Below the pieces are notes generated by a model. That model did no database searches and was not told the DNA's origin. It saw only the letters and a program-made list of their open reading frames with translations. Shown here one piece after another: positions 8,368 through 17,449 of a stretch of 64,000 nt of DNA. Position numbers and translations under genes: made by a program. How positions within the stretch are numbered: the stretch's first letter is position 1; every line of letters begins with the position of its first letter. Location of the stretch: contig NZ_QEHR01000004.1 of NCBI RefSeq assembly GCF_003095375.1, positions 186,001 through 250,000 on the forward strand. Direction: 5' to 3'. The stretch is from Marixanthomonas spongiae. Its GTDB lineage: Bacteria; Bacteroidota; Bacteroidia; Flavobacteriales; Flavobacteriaceae.

Positions 8368-8958
8368 CTAAATATGTTTTCCCTTACTCCAACCGTGTTT
8401 ACCTAAGTATTGTTCGCCACTATCTACAGCCCCTTCTTCAATGGAAGTTCCCATAGAATCGTTCCAACGGTTTAGGTAACCAAATAAAGAAATAACGCCT
8501 AGCATTTCCACAATCTCGCCATCGTTCCAGTATTGGTGCAGTCTTTTCTTTATGTCCTCGTCCACGGCATTGGGTACTTGGCTTGCGGCAAGGGAAAAGT
8601 CGAGTGCAGCGCGTTCTGCTTCAGAAAAAGAAGGATGCGTGCGGTATTCCCAGATATTATTCAATTGTTCCTGTTGGGCACCGTAGCGTTCTGCAGCTCG
8701 AATGGCGTGGGCCTGGCAATAGCGGCAACCGGAGGCATTGCTGCTTACCCATGCAATCATTCGTTTTAAAGCCGACGTTACCCGGCCTTCGTTGGCCATT
8801 ACGGCTTTGTTAAGCTCAATAAACGCTTTGCTGATTGCCGGTCGATGCTGCATGGTCAAGACGCTGTTGGGGCAAAAGCCCAAGGTTTCGTTGAAAAATT
8901 CGGCCAATTGCTTCGTTTTGGCATCGTGGTCTGGAGGAAGCGGTGGTACTAATGGCAT
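8368..8958 (-). CDS. Carboxymuconolactone decarboxylase / AhpD-like peroxidase-related protein
   Basis: This 196-residue soluble protein is of the AhpD-like superfamily. The catalytic CxxC-x-x-H motif is intact: C78-R-Y-C81 with H84 (GCRYCQAHA), preceded by the helix RMIAWVSSNAS. Family members with this motif reduce peroxides or alkylhydroperoxidase partners through the cysteine pair; many belong to the peroxidase-related enzyme subfamily. The N-terminus (MPLVPPLPPDHD) carries the usual proline-rich start. The gene is monocistronic, with a terminator on each side (8308-8341 and 9020-9073). Its substrate cannot be told from the sequence. Confidence 0.85.
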   Translation of the reverse strand: MPLVPPLPPDHDAKTKQLAEFFNETLGFCPNSVLTMQHRPAISKAFIELNKAVMANEGRVTSALKRMIAWVSSNASGCRYCQAHAIRAAERYGAQQEQLNNIWEYRTHPSFSEAERAALDFSLAASQVPNAVDEDIKKRLHQYWNDGEIVEMLGVISLFGYLNRWNDSMGTSIEEGAVDSGEQYLGKHGWSKGKHI

Positions 8959-9019
8959 AATACAGTTTTATGTTACAGAAAGTTCAGGGTTCAAAATACG
9001 TAAAGCTCTATTCAAATTC

Positions 9020-9073
9020 AAAAAAAAATAAAACGGCTGCGAGAATGTTTTTGCGAATTCTTGCAACCGTTTT
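9020..9073 (-). terminator. Terminator downstream of the transthyretin-like gene
   Basis: Arms aaaacggctgcgag (9030-9043) and cttgcaaccgtttt (9060-9073) pair with two wobbles. On the minus strand a T-run (A-run 9020-9028) follows. Confidence 0.7.
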
Positions 9074-9096
9074 AGGGCTAAAACAAATACAAATAA

Positions 9097-10995
9097 TTAT
9101 TTACAGAATAATACCCTGTCCCAGATAGTATGGTGTTGGTCTTCTCCATTTGTAAGGTTTAATTCTGCAGATAACCTTACCTCGTACGAACAGTTTGGGA
9201 GGTTTTTAACGTCGTTGGCATCCACCGTGTTGTTGGCGCCCGTGTATTTCGAGGCCCCAAAGGCTTCCTCGCCAGGACTTGGAAAAGCAACAGGTTCAAA
9301 ATTGTGGGGTCCGCCCGGTCCGTACATCTTGATGGATACACTGCCAAGGTTTGGGTTTGCTGCCGTATAATTTACCGTCAGTGTATCGGTGATCTTACTG
9401 CATCCGCCACCCACTTTCAATTCTTCTAGATCAACGCTGGCGATACCCAACTCATTGCTAGCAGAGGGCAACCATGAACCGCCTTGTGGCACATTTTGAT
9501 AGGTGGTGTTGAAAATAGCCAACGGACGTGAAAATCCTGCGGCCACTTCAGAAGCTGCATTTCCCACCTCACGTTTTCTCATACGGAGGGCAAAATACCG
9601 GTTTTTCTGCAAGGGTGCAGAACTTGATCCTTGGGTCAATCCTGATTGATCAACACTACCGCTTGCAAGTTTGCTGGATATCAGTTTGATCAACGAACCG
9701 TTAAAATGTATGTCGAAAATACCGGAATCTTGTGGCACTTGTATCCAGTTTCCATTAAAAGGCACTTCCACTTCTTGGCCATAAGGGGTGGCCGCTGCGG
9801 TACCATGAATTTGATACGAATTGTACTTAATAACCGGAAATAAAGCGGTTATCCTTGTCCCAATTTCGCTTTTGGCAATATCGTTGGGTTGCACGTCGGT
9901 CCATGTGGTTATGGTAGAAATATCCACCGAAGGATCGGCAACTTCAGCATATTGAAACTTGTATTCCACGGGATTGCCGTTTAGTTTTTTCGATAGCGAC
10001 CCCCGTAAGTCCAGCGTGCTGTAAAATGCTTGTTCGTTCCAGCTGGTGGAGGCTTTTCCGGTGGTTCTTCCCGTAGCGGGGTCGATATTGAGCACCGGAT
10101 GGTATTTACGGGCATAGCCTATTTGGTAAAATGCGGCGGGCGGGTCCTGGGTAACATCAGGTGCATCATCCAAGCAAAGTGTTACGCACAGGCAATGCCC
10201 CACATTCTTACGGCTCGGTTTGTGTGCTTCGGAAACTGGTTCGGCATCAATTTCTTCTCCGCCCAGCGAAAATTTAAAATAAACATCCGGCCCGTTGTCA
10301 AAACTAAATGGCGGTGTGGTCTCCACATTGATCCAAGGCGATAAAAACGTTTTTTTGAAATCGAGTGAACGGTAATAGATACAAAAGCGTCCGTTGGCAT
10401 CGGTAACAGCGCTCCCTAACAGGTCGTCGGTGATGATATCGTCATCCATGGCGGTAACTTCAATTCCATAAAGGGGCGCTTGGCTTTTGCAATTGATAAG
10501 CGTTCCGCAAATAACCCATATATCCAGGCGTTGCAAAATGTAACACCAAATACGTTTCAGCAGGGTATGGTTCCATCCTGCAACAAGGCCGTCTTGGGTT
10601 TCACGCCATTTGGGCTGTATAATGTCCATACGTATTTCAAAAGAGTTGAAGCCCTTTGGTGGTTTTGTATTTTCTTGTCCGTAATCTGGAACGGAATCAT
10701 AGTACAGCACCAGCTCGATAGCCCCACCGTTGTAGTCTGTTTTCTTACCGTCGATTTTAAGTTCGTAATCCCCATTGGCATTGGTGGTGGTTTCGGCCAA
10801 CAGCTGTTTGTTTCGGCTTTTGATATCTTTTTCCTCAAAAACTTGAGCTACTTCCTTGCTTTGTGCCGCAGTGTAAGCTGTTGCAGCATTTACATCTTGT
10901 TCCATGCGATAGGCTCTCAGTTTGGTGTTTGCCAAGGCATGTTTGTTTTCGTCGCAGATTGCAGCGTGCAACCTTCCGTTTACTTTGTACTTCAT
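9097..10995 (-). CDS. Large protein with two transthyretin-like domains and no signal peptide; function unknown
   Basis: I do not recognise a named family for the whole 632-residue protein. Two transthyretin/carboxypeptidase-regulatory-like beta-sandwiches are visible. The first spans residues ~3-125 (VNGRLHAAICDE at the start, then TNANGDYELKI). The second spans ~158-270 (VICGTLINCKSQAPL, then VTDANGRFCIYY). A mid region (~285-560) is beta-rich with many aromatics. The end has paired cysteines (GGGCSK, LPNCSYEV, VLFCK). Such sandwiches usually occur in exported proteins, yet the N-terminus MKYKVNGRLHAA is not a signal peptide and there is no T9SS tail. It may therefore stay inside the cell, or leave by a non-Sec route. 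It is monocistronic, with a terminator downstream. Confidence 0.8.
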   Translation of the reverse strand: MKYKVNGRLHAAICDENKHALANTKLRAYRMEQDVNAATAYTAAQSKEVAQVFEEKDIKSRNKQLLAETTTNANGDYELKIDGKKTDYNGGAIELVLYYDSVPDYGQENTKPPKGFNSFEIRMDIIQPKWRETQDGLVAGWNHTLLKRIWCYILQRLDIWVICGTLINCKSQAPLYGIEVTAMDDDIITDDLLGSAVTDANGRFCIYYRSLDFKKTFLSPWINVETTPPFSFDNGPDVYFKFSLGGEEIDAEPVSEAHKPSRKNVGHCLCVTLCLDDAPDVTQDPPAAFYQIGYARKYHPVLNIDPATGRTTGKASTSWNEQAFYSTLDLRGSLSKKLNGNPVEYKFQYAEVADPSVDISTITTWTDVQPNDIAKSEIGTRITALFPVIKYNSYQIHGTAAATPYGQEVEVPFNGNWIQVPQDSGIFDIHFNGSLIKLISSKLASGSVDQSGLTQGSSSAPLQKNRYFALRMRKREVGNAASEVAAGFSRPLAIFNTTYQNVPQGGSWLPSASNELGIASVDLEELKVGGGCSKITDTLTVNYTAANPNLGSVSIKMYGPGGPHNFEPVAFPSPGEEAFGASKYTGANNTVDANDVKNLPNCSYEVRLSAELNLTNGEDQHHTIWDRVLFCK

Positions 10996-11223
10996 CTTTT
11001 TTCCTTTTGATTACTATTAGGTTTGATTTTGAAGTGCTAAAGTACAGCGGAATGCGATGGAATATAAGAAGTAAACAACTGATAATGAACGGGTAAATAC
11101 CCTTTTTTTAAAGGGGCATTACCAATGAAATCTAGAAAAAATGCAATAGTTGGAGTTTTATAATGCACGCTATTGAAGGTTTCGCACGGTTTCAGAAAGC
11201 AATGGAAGTTGAGGTGCTTTCTA

Positions 11224-12645
11224 TCAATTTTTCAACAGGCGGAAGGTGTTTCCAGCGCATTTCAGAAAATACATTCCGGCGGCAAATGAGGAAAGATCCA
11301 CTTGGTTCTCGGTGTTTCTGAAGGTTCCTGCAAGCAAAACCCTTCCATTGATATCACTTACAGTATATGAATTGTGGATAGCGTGTTGTCTTTTTAGGTA
11401 GAAAACACCATTGGAGGGGTTGGGTAAAACGGTAATTCGGGTCTTAATTTCTTCAGGAATGCCCAATGGATCGTTATGGTACTGAAACAAGAGGATATCT
11501 TGAAACGGGTCTAGGCCCATATTGTTTGCAGCTACCAACAGTTTTCCGGAGTTGGTGATCATACTTTTATAGGTATGCTCTATTGTTTCGGGGGCTGGTT
11601 CAAACTGGAAACTACTGTCTAACGTACCGTTGCTGTAATAGCGCTTAAAATTAATATTTGTACCGCCTTCATAATCTACAGATGAACTATTGGTTATAAA
11701 ACGTTGGTTTTGCTGAATCAACTCAACAGAACGCCCTTGGATGTAGCCGTTGGTGCCAAAATTGGCATCAAAATTTCCTTCGGGACTTAATTTGAGCAAT
11801 TTATACACCATCATCATAAGGTCGAAGTCCCAATAGCTGCAGCTTACCAAAACGCTTTCATCGCTAAAAGCCCGTGTACTGCAAGCAAACTCTTCTTCAA
11901 TAGGTATTTCTATTTTTCCGTTTGTGCCGAAGGTTGTATCAAGTTCACCGTTTGAATGGTATTTTTCAATGTACGATGGCGCGTTGCCACCGGCGGTTTC
12001 ATCGTAGTTTAAAAATAGGTTACCACTGGGCAATAAGGTCACTTTTATGCCCGAAACAGACCCGCCGTTGTTTGGGGTAATTGTAAGCAAACCATTTGTG
12101 CCGTAAGCAGTATCCAAGTCGCCGTTGGGCAAAAGTCTTTTTAAGATCACTGAGTTATTTTGGTTTTCTTGGACATAAATCTGATCGTTTTCATCCAGCT
12201 GTAAAAACCTTCCATCCACATATATGGATCCATTGGTGCCGAAGGCTGTGTCTAAAGAGCCATCGGGAAGCAACCGGATGATCGTTTGGCCGGAGCCGCC
12301 ATACACAGCTATCAATTTTCCGTTACTTTGAAAAACAATGTTTTTATATTCTAAGGTTATTGGATCTATTAAAAATCCATTATCGGCAAATGAAAGGTCT
12401 ATCGTTCCGTCTTCCAAGTACATGACAATAAAACTTATCACATCGGTTTCGCCTAAACTTTCTCCCGCAACGGCTATTTTACCCGAAGGCGATTGGGCAA
12501 CAGCATTAAAGACTTCAACTTGTTGGTCAATATCGGTATAGACTACGCCATTGTTTCCAAAAGAGGGATCATAGCTTCCGTCTTGAGCGATCACCATCCC
12601 CAGGTTCAATAAAAATAATAAAAAGAATAAGGTAATTTTGTTCAT
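11224..12645 (-). CDS. Secreted delta-60 repeat protein with T9SS sorting domain
   Basis: This 473-residue exported protein has a signal peptide at residues 1-20 (MNKITLFFLL..., cut before Q21). It then has several delta-60 (~55-residue) repeats, recognisable by recurring LDTAFGTNG / FDANFGTNG units; the first is YDPSFGNNG. A type A T9SS C-terminal domain covers ~395-473 (VLPNPSNGVFYL, DINGRVLLAG, FAAGMYFLK). Delta-60 repeats are expected to form beta-propeller-like folds, and the tail routes the protein across the outer membrane to the surface. A paralogue of the same architecture lies at 55336-56847. The substrate or ligand is unknown. Confidence 0.9.
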   Translation of the reverse strand: MNKITLFFLLFLLNLGMVIAQDGSYDPSFGNNGVVYTDIDQQVEVFNAVAQSPSGKIAVAGESLGETDVISFIVMYLEDGTIDLSFADNGFLIDPITLEYKNIVFQSNGKLIAVYGGSGQTIIRLLPDGSLDTAFGTNGSIYVDGRFLQLDENDQIYVQENQNNSVILKRLLPNGDLDTAYGTNGLLTITPNNGGSVSGIKVTLLPSGNLFLNYDETAGGNAPSYIEKYHSNGELDTTFGTNGKIEIPIEEEFACSTRAFSDESVLVSCSYWDFDLMMMVYKLLKLSPEGNFDANFGTNGYIQGRSVELIQQNQRFITNSSSVDYEGGTNINFKRYYSNGTLDSSFQFEPAPETIEHTYKSMITNSGKLLVAANNMGLDPFQDILLFQYHNDPLGIPEEIKTRITVLPNPSNGVFYLKRQHAIHNSYTVSDINGRVLLAGTFRNTENQVDLSSFAAGMYFLKCAGNTFRLLKN

Positions 12646-12715
12646 GGGTTTGGTTTTTGTTTAAAAAATCACTTTCTACGGCTTGCTTATTGCTTGTATT
12701 TAACCGCGAGATTGG

Positions 12716-13747
12716 CTAATTCCTTTTTTTAACTATTTTCAAAATACGTCCATATACGATATCTGCTAAATTCCAATTGTATAATTTAGGGTCTGTTGTG
12801 CTTGTGAATTGGATAACAACCGCATCTATTTCTTTGTGGTATTTTGCAATGCTTTGATAGCCTGGCACCCATCCTTTATGCTCATACTTGTAAATGGATG
12901 AGTAAATAGCTTGTTCTCCTTCATCAAACAACGTCCCGTCGTTCAATGCCCTTATAAATATCCCTACATCCTCTGCAGAGGCGAGCATGCCTTGTTTGTC
13001 GGTTTTTAAATCCAAGGGATGTCCCACGTGATAACCGCTCATCACACTGTCTATGTTCACTTTCTTGAGCGACGGGTAGGTGTGTTTTAATTGAAGCCGA
13101 TCTAAAATTTCCTTTTGGATAAACTGAAAATGATCGTAACCAAGTACGTTATCCATTATTTTGGAAAGCAACAAATAATTGGTGTTGCTGTACTCGTAGC
13201 TTTCATCAGGTTTAAAATCTGCTGGTTTATCAAGAATCAACTCAAGCTTTTCGGTGTTGTTTTCTTTTGGATGCGCCCAATAATTTGGAGTGTCGGTATA
13301 ATTCGGAATGCCACTTCGATGTTGCACCATCAACCGTATGGTAATTTTATCGGCATATTCAATTTTTCCCTTAAGCTCGGGCAGGTAATAAGCAAGCGTT
13401 TTATCTAATGACAAACGTCCATCATGCACTAATTTAGTTATGGCAACGGCCGTATATAGTTTATTGATACTGCCTATTTTGAACAACGCTTTGGGGTTGG
13501 CAGGTATTTTGTTGTTTCGGTCATGCCAGCCAGCGGCATAAAATCCTGGGGGGTTACTTGCTTCATCCACATATACAATAATTCCATCAAACCCAAGGTC
13601 AACAGCTTCATCCAATTGTTCTTGAATGGTGTCTGGAAGCGGTAATATCCACGCTTTGACCAAAATCCACGGCACAAAAAACAAAGACACAACGGTTCCT
13701 ACCAGCAAGGCGATTTGGGTTATTCGCTTTATGTTTTTCTTTGTCAT
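12716..13747 (-). CDS. Serine beta-lactamase-like (class C / D,D-peptidase family) membrane-anchored protein
   Basis: This 343-residue penicillin-binding-fold hydrolase has an N-terminal membrane anchor at residues ~11-31. The catalytic S93-I-N-K96 (SxxK) is followed by the Y186-S-N188 motif and, near residue 294, an HKGWVPG segment taking the KTG/HxG position. This is the beta-lactamase (Pfam) fold shared by AmpC, D,D-carboxypeptidases and esterases. An uncleaved anchor and a non-canonical third motif argue for a peptidase or esterase rather than a true resistance enzyme; that is inference. It is divergent from recJ, with ~130 bp between the two starts. Confidence 0.85.
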   Translation of the reverse strand: MTKKNIKRITQIALLVGTVVSLFFVPWILVKAWILPLPDTIQEQLDEAVDLGFDGIIVYVDEASNPPGFYAAGWHDRNNKIPANPKALFKIGSINKLYTAVAITKLVHDGRLSLDKTLAYYLPELKGKIEYADKITIRLMVQHRSGIPNYTDTPNYWAHPKENNTEKLELILDKPADFKPDESYEYSNTNYLLLSKIMDNVLGYDHFQFIQKEILDRLQLKHTYPSLKKVNIDSVMSGYHVGHPLDLKTDKQGMLASAEDVGIFIRALNDGTLFDEGEQAIYSSIYKYEHKGWVPGYQSIAKYHKEIDAVVIQFTSTTDPKLYNWNLADIVYGRILKIVKKRN

Positions 13748-13876
13748 CCTGCTTTAAAACGAGCGGCTTTAATGAACCACCTTAAATATACGCATTTTAT
13801 TTTCAACTTTTGTTTCGTAGCAAGTGCACTAATTTTTATCTTTACTTTTCTCCCCGTTTTATAATCATACCAAATT

Positions 13877-15568
13877 ATGCGCTGGACCTTAAAACCCAAA
13901 CCTGCTGAAGAAACCGTTAACCGCCTTTCAAAAGAATTGGGCGTCAATACCGTTATTGCCACGCTTTTGGCACAACGCGGAATTGAAACCTTTGATGCCG
14001 CCAAACAGTTTTTCCGTCCCCAATTGAGCGATCTCCACGATCCGTTTTTGATGAAAGATATGGACAAGGCGGTAGCACGAATTGAACAAGCCATCGCCAA
14101 CGAAGAAAATATTTTGGTCTATGGCGATTACGATGTGGACGGCACCACCAGCGTCGCTTTGCTTTCTTCATACCTAAAAAGTTACTATCCTAATGTAGCC
14201 ACGTATATTCCAGATCGCTATGATGAAGGCTACGGCATTTCGTACAAAGGAATCGATTTTGCTGAAGACAACGGTTTCAGCTTGATTATTGCCTTGGACT
14301 GCGGGATAAAAGCAATCGATAAGGTTGCGTATGCTTCTGAAAAGGGAATTAATTTTATTATTTGCGACCATCACCGTCCTGGTGCTGAAATTCCAAAAGC
14401 GGTTGCTGTGCTCGATCCCAAAAGGAAAGATTGCGACTATCCGTATAAAGAACTGTGCGGTTGCGGTGTAGGTTTTAAATTGATTCAGGCGCTTTCAGAA
14501 AAAAGGGGACTTCAAATTGACGATTTGTTGTTGTACCTTGATTTGGTGGCGACGGCCATTGGTGCCGATATTGTTCCTATTACTGGGGAAAACAGGGTGT
14601 TGGCCTATTATGGGTTAAAAGTCATCAATAGCAATCCCAGGGTTGGGTTTCAAGCGATCTTAGCGCAAGTAAAAAAGAAAACCCTCACCATTACCGATGT
14701 CGTTTTTATCATCGCCCCACGTATCAATGCTGCCGGAAGGATGAAACACGGCAATCACGCCGTTGCGCTGTTGACGGAAACCGATGTAAACCGTGCTGCT
14801 GAATATGCTTCGGAAATTGAACAATTCAACACCGATAGAAGAGATACCGATAAAACCATTACCCAAGAAGCCTTGATGCAGATTGTTGCTAACAATGAAG
14901 AAAATCGTAAAACAACGGTGGTGTACCACGAAAATTGGCACAAAGGCGTGATCGGTATTGTAGCGTCGCGGTTAACGGAAACCTACTACCGCCCAACCTT
15001 GGTGTTTACCAAAAGCGGCGAAAAGCTAGCTGCTTCGGCGCGTTCGGTAAGGGGTTTTGATGTTTATAATGCGTTGGAAGGCTGTTCGGAATTTATTGAA
15101 CAGTTTGGCGGCCATAAATATGCAGCAGGATTGACGTTGCATGAAAAGGATTTTGAAAGCTTTAAAAATGAATTTGAAAAAGTGGTTTCAGAAACCATCG
15201 ACCCGAAACTACTGCAACCCGAACTGCAAATTGATGCTGAAATCGATTTAACTGAAATAACCCCAAAATTATATCGTCTTTTAAAGCAGTTCGCTCCCTT
15301 TGGCCCCGGAAATATGACCCCCGTATTTATGACGCAAGGTTTAAAAGACACGGGTTGGGGCAAGTGTGTTGGCGAAGATAAAACGCATTTGCGAATTACC
15401 GTTAAGCAAGGTAATTCGCCACAGTTTGTGTGCATAGGTTTTGGAATGGCAGAAAAACAAGACATCGCTTGTGGAGATGCCCCATTTAAAGCGGCTTATG
15501 TAATCGATGAAAACGAGTGGCAAGGCAATGTGAGCTTGCAGCTTCGCTTGAAAGATATTAGGGAATAA
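13877..15568 (+). CDS. recJ: Single-stranded-DNA-specific exonuclease RecJ
   Basis: This 563-residue 5'-3' exonuclease on single-stranded DNA acts in recombination and mismatch repair. The DHH-family motifs are in order: D84-Y-D86-V-D88-G (motif I), a D in ALDCGIK near 141, and D164-H-H166 (motif III, ICDHHRPG). The DHHA1 segment follows with HKGVIGIVASRL and GGHKYAAGL, and a C-terminal OB-like region begins near residue 450. Length matches RecJ. It starts at ATG 13877. An intergenic repeat (15581-15684) lies 12 bp after the stop. Confidence 0.97.
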   Translation: MRWTLKPKPAEETVNRLSKELGVNTVIATLLAQRGIETFDAAKQFFRPQLSDLHDPFLMKDMDKAVARIEQAIANEENILVYGDYDVDGTTSVALLSSYLKSYYPNVATYIPDRYDEGYGISYKGIDFAEDNGFSLIIALDCGIKAIDKVAYASEKGINFIICDHHRPGAEIPKAVAVLDPKRKDCDYPYKELCGCGVGFKLIQALSEKRGLQIDDLLLYLDLVATAIGADIVPITGENRVLAYYGLKVINSNPRVGFQAILAQVKKKTLTITDVVFIIAPRINAAGRMKHGNHAVALLTETDVNRAAEYASEIEQFNTDRRDTDKTITQEALMQIVANNEENRKTTVVYHENWHKGVIGIVASRLTETYYRPTLVFTKSGEKLAASARSVRGFDVYNALEGCSEFIEQFGGHKYAAGLTLHEKDFESFKNEFEKVVSETIDPKLLQPELQIDAEIDLTEITPKLYRLLKQFAPFGPGNMTPVFMTQGLKDTGWGKCVGEDKTHLRITVKQGNSPQFVCIGFGMAEKQDIACGDAPFKAAYVIDENEWQGNVSLQLRLKDIRE

Positions 15569-15580
15569 ATTTTAAACCAA

Positions 15581-15684
15581 TATCCTGCAAGGTCTTTGGG
15601 ACCTTGTAGGTATAAAAAAACAGGAAATAACGACAAAGCTACGAGGTTTTTACTTGTCCGCTGGGTGGAAAACCTTGCAGGATA
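15581..15684. repeat. Intergenic palindromic repeat, copy 1
   Basis: This is a 104-bp element with 13-bp terminal inverted repeats (tatcctgcaaggt at the left, its complement at the right end). The left end also pairs locally with gaccttgtaggtata (15600-15614), so it can fold in two ways. The internal motif acttgtccgctggg is shared with copy 2 (16493-16614). It has no coding capacity and lies between recJ and the next gene. Confidence 0.8.
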
Positions 15685-15732
15685 GGTATAACTTAAGGAG
15701 TTTACTATAAATAAAAAATACAGTTTAGTACA

Positions 15733-16482
15733 TTGAAAAGAGTTTTTCCATTCATATTGCTTATCTTATTTGGATTGTTTTCCAGCCAACTTCAGGCCCA
15801 AGAAATTTCAGGGAGGGTGTACGATGATGCTTCAGCGTTACCTGGCGTCACTGTTTTTAACAGCAACGAAAAAACGGCTGTGGTTACTAATGAAGACGGC
15901 GCGTTTACAATTAAAGCAACTATTGGTGATACGCTTACATTTCAGTCGTCGTTTCATATAAGCCAAGATAAAATTATCACAATGGCCGAATATAGAACGC
16001 TTTTAATTGTTGAATTAAAGCAAAAAGTAAACACCTTAGATGAGGTGCTATTAAGCGGAAAAGAAAAAGAGTTTGATGTAGAAAAATACAATGCTGATTT
16101 AAGCAAACAAATAGAAAATGACATTAAAAACAATCCGTTTGACTATGGAAAAGCTCCGGCTGGAGGTGGGGTAAATTTATTGGCTCTTGTAAAACTGGCC
16201 ATTTCAATTTTTAAAAAGAAACCCGAAAAACAAATTATATATGCCACACAAACCGATTTAATACATCTTTTTAATGAAGATGAATTTTTTACCGAAACCT
16301 TACTCGAAAGCACCTTGAAAATCCCGAAGCACTATAAAAACCTATTTTTAGATTATTGTGCTGCCAAACAGATTGAAGAAGATCTTTTAAAAGAAGAAAA
16401 CAAATTTCAGTTACTTGATATTTTGGTTATTAGCAGTAACGAATTCAAAGAAATTTTAGTGGAATATGAAGCAGGTAAATAG
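15733..16482 (+). CDS. Exported carboxypeptidase-regulatory-like domain protein
   Basis: This 249-residue protein has a Sec signal peptide at residues 1-22 (MKRVFPFILLILFGLF, cut near AQE). A CarboxypepD_reg-like sandwich follows (~24-105: ISGRVYDDASALPGVTVF, then VVTNEDGAFTIKATIGDTL, and NTLDEVLL at its end). This is the same module that begins many TonB-dependent receptors. Residues 110-249 are helical and charged, with no barrel, so it is not a receptor itself. Translation must start at TTG 15733, since the in-frame stop at 15712 leaves no ATG before the signal peptide. The gene is closely flanked by two direct copies of an intergenic repeat, and its function is unknown. Confidence 0.75.
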   Translation: MKRVFPFILLILFGLFSSQLQAQEISGRVYDDASALPGVTVFNSNEKTAVVTNEDGAFTIKATIGDTLTFQSSFHISQDKIITMAEYRTLLIVELKQKVNTLDEVLLSGKEKEFDVEKYNADLSKQIENDIKNNPFDYGKAPAGGGVNLLALVKLAISIFKKKPEKQIIYATQTDLIHLFNEDEFFTETLLESTLKIPKHYKNLFLDYCAAKQIEEDLLKEENKFQLLDILVISSNEFKEILVEYEAGK

Positions 16483-16492
16483 TTTTTTAATA

Positions 16493-16614
16493 TATCCTGC
16501 AAGGTCTTTGTGACCTTGTAGGTATAAAAAAAGGCCCTAGTATCCCGATAAAGATAAGGGCTAAAGACCTCAAGGCTTTTACTTGTCCGCTGGGGTGAAA
16601 AACCTTGCAAGATG
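16493..16614. repeat. Intergenic palindromic repeat, copy 2
   Basis: It begins tatcctgcaaggtcttt and carries gaccttgtaggtata at 16512-16526, acttgtccgctgggg at ~16581-16595 and a terminal accttgcaagatg. It is in the same orientation as copy 1, with a longer and diverged middle (~122 bp). It lies between convergent genes and may also act as a terminator. Confidence 0.8.
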
Positions 16615-16623
16615 GAGCTTGGT

Positions 16624-17400
16624 CTATTGATTTCTGCTTTGGTATAGCTCAAACTCCTTCAACTTAAACTTTTCGCCATCAAAAACGCCGTAGGTATAAT
16701 GGTTTATCCAATCGCCCAAGTTGAAATATGTTGAATTGTCGCCCACTTGTATTTCCATCGGTAGATGGCGGTGGCCAAATACAAAATAATCGTAATGCTT
16801 GGTTTCCAGTTTCCGCTTGGCATATTGTGCTAGCCATTCGTTTTCTTCGCCTAAAAACTGCTGGTCTTCATCACCGGAAATCAGTTTATTCTTTACCGAA
16901 AGGTGCTGCGCCAACCGCACCCCAATATCTGGATGCACCCACCGGAACAACCACTTTGAAAATGGATTGACAAACACTTTTTTCATGCGTTTATAACCTT
17001 TATCGCCAGGCCCTTTCCCGTCGCCGTGGCCAATAAAAAAACGTTTGTTGTTGAATACAAACTCTTTGGGGTCGTGATAAACCGGAATATTTAATTCTTC
17101 TTCAAAATAACCGTGCATCCAGAGATCGTGGTTGCCTACAAAAAAGTGAATGGGGATACCGCTGTCGCTAATTTCGGCTAATTTCCCCAGTACGCGTACA
17201 AAACCCTTTGGAACCACTGTTTTATATTCAAACCAAAAATCGAACAGATCACCCAGCAAGAAAATGGCGGCGGCATCTTGTTTTACTTCGTCCAGCCAAG
17301 CGATGAACTTTTGTTCCCGGGGTTTGCTTTCGGCAGCAGTTGGGGCGCCCAAGTGGTTGTCGCTGGAAAAGTAGATTTTTTTGCCTTCTGGTAGTTGCAT
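16624..17400 (-). CDS. lpxH: UDP-2,3-diacylglucosamine diphosphatase (LpxH family)
   Basis: This 258-residue calcineurin-like metallophosphoesterase has metal-binding motifs in order: D14-N-H16 (FSSDNHLGA), GDLFDFW at ~46-52, GNHDLW at ~87-92, a GHGDG histidine and the final FGHRHLP. The DLFDFWFEY and GNHDLWMHGYF stretches are characteristic of LpxH, which hydrolyses UDP-2,3-diacylglucosamine to lipid X in lipid A synthesis at the inner face of the inner membrane. The ATG start at 17400 follows queD on the same strand by 50 bp, so the two may be co-transcribed. Confidence 0.9.
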   Translation of the reverse strand: MQLPEGKKIYFSSDNHLGAPTAAESKPREQKFIAWLDEVKQDAAAIFLLGDLFDFWFEYKTVVPKGFVRVLGKLAEISDSGIPIHFFVGNHDLWMHGYFEEELNIPVYHDPKEFVFNNKRFFIGHGDGKGPGDKGYKRMKKVFVNPFSKWLFRWVHPDIGVRLAQHLSVKNKLISGDEDQQFLGEENEWLAQYAKRKLETKHYDYFVFGHRHLPMEIQVGDNSTYFNLGDWINHYTYGVFDGEKFKLKEFELYQSRNQ

Positions 17401-17449
17401 AGGGTAAAGATAATAAAAGACCCTTCGACTTTCAGGATTCTAAGTAAAG

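Noticed and set aside
10480-11010. Long plus-strand frame opposite the transthyretin-like gene
   Set aside because: It is a shadow of the minus-strand gene in another frame, with no protein-like composition.
12716-13747. True class C beta-lactamase resistance enzyme
   Set aside because: Uncleaved membrane anchor and a non-canonical third motif fit a peptidase or esterase better.
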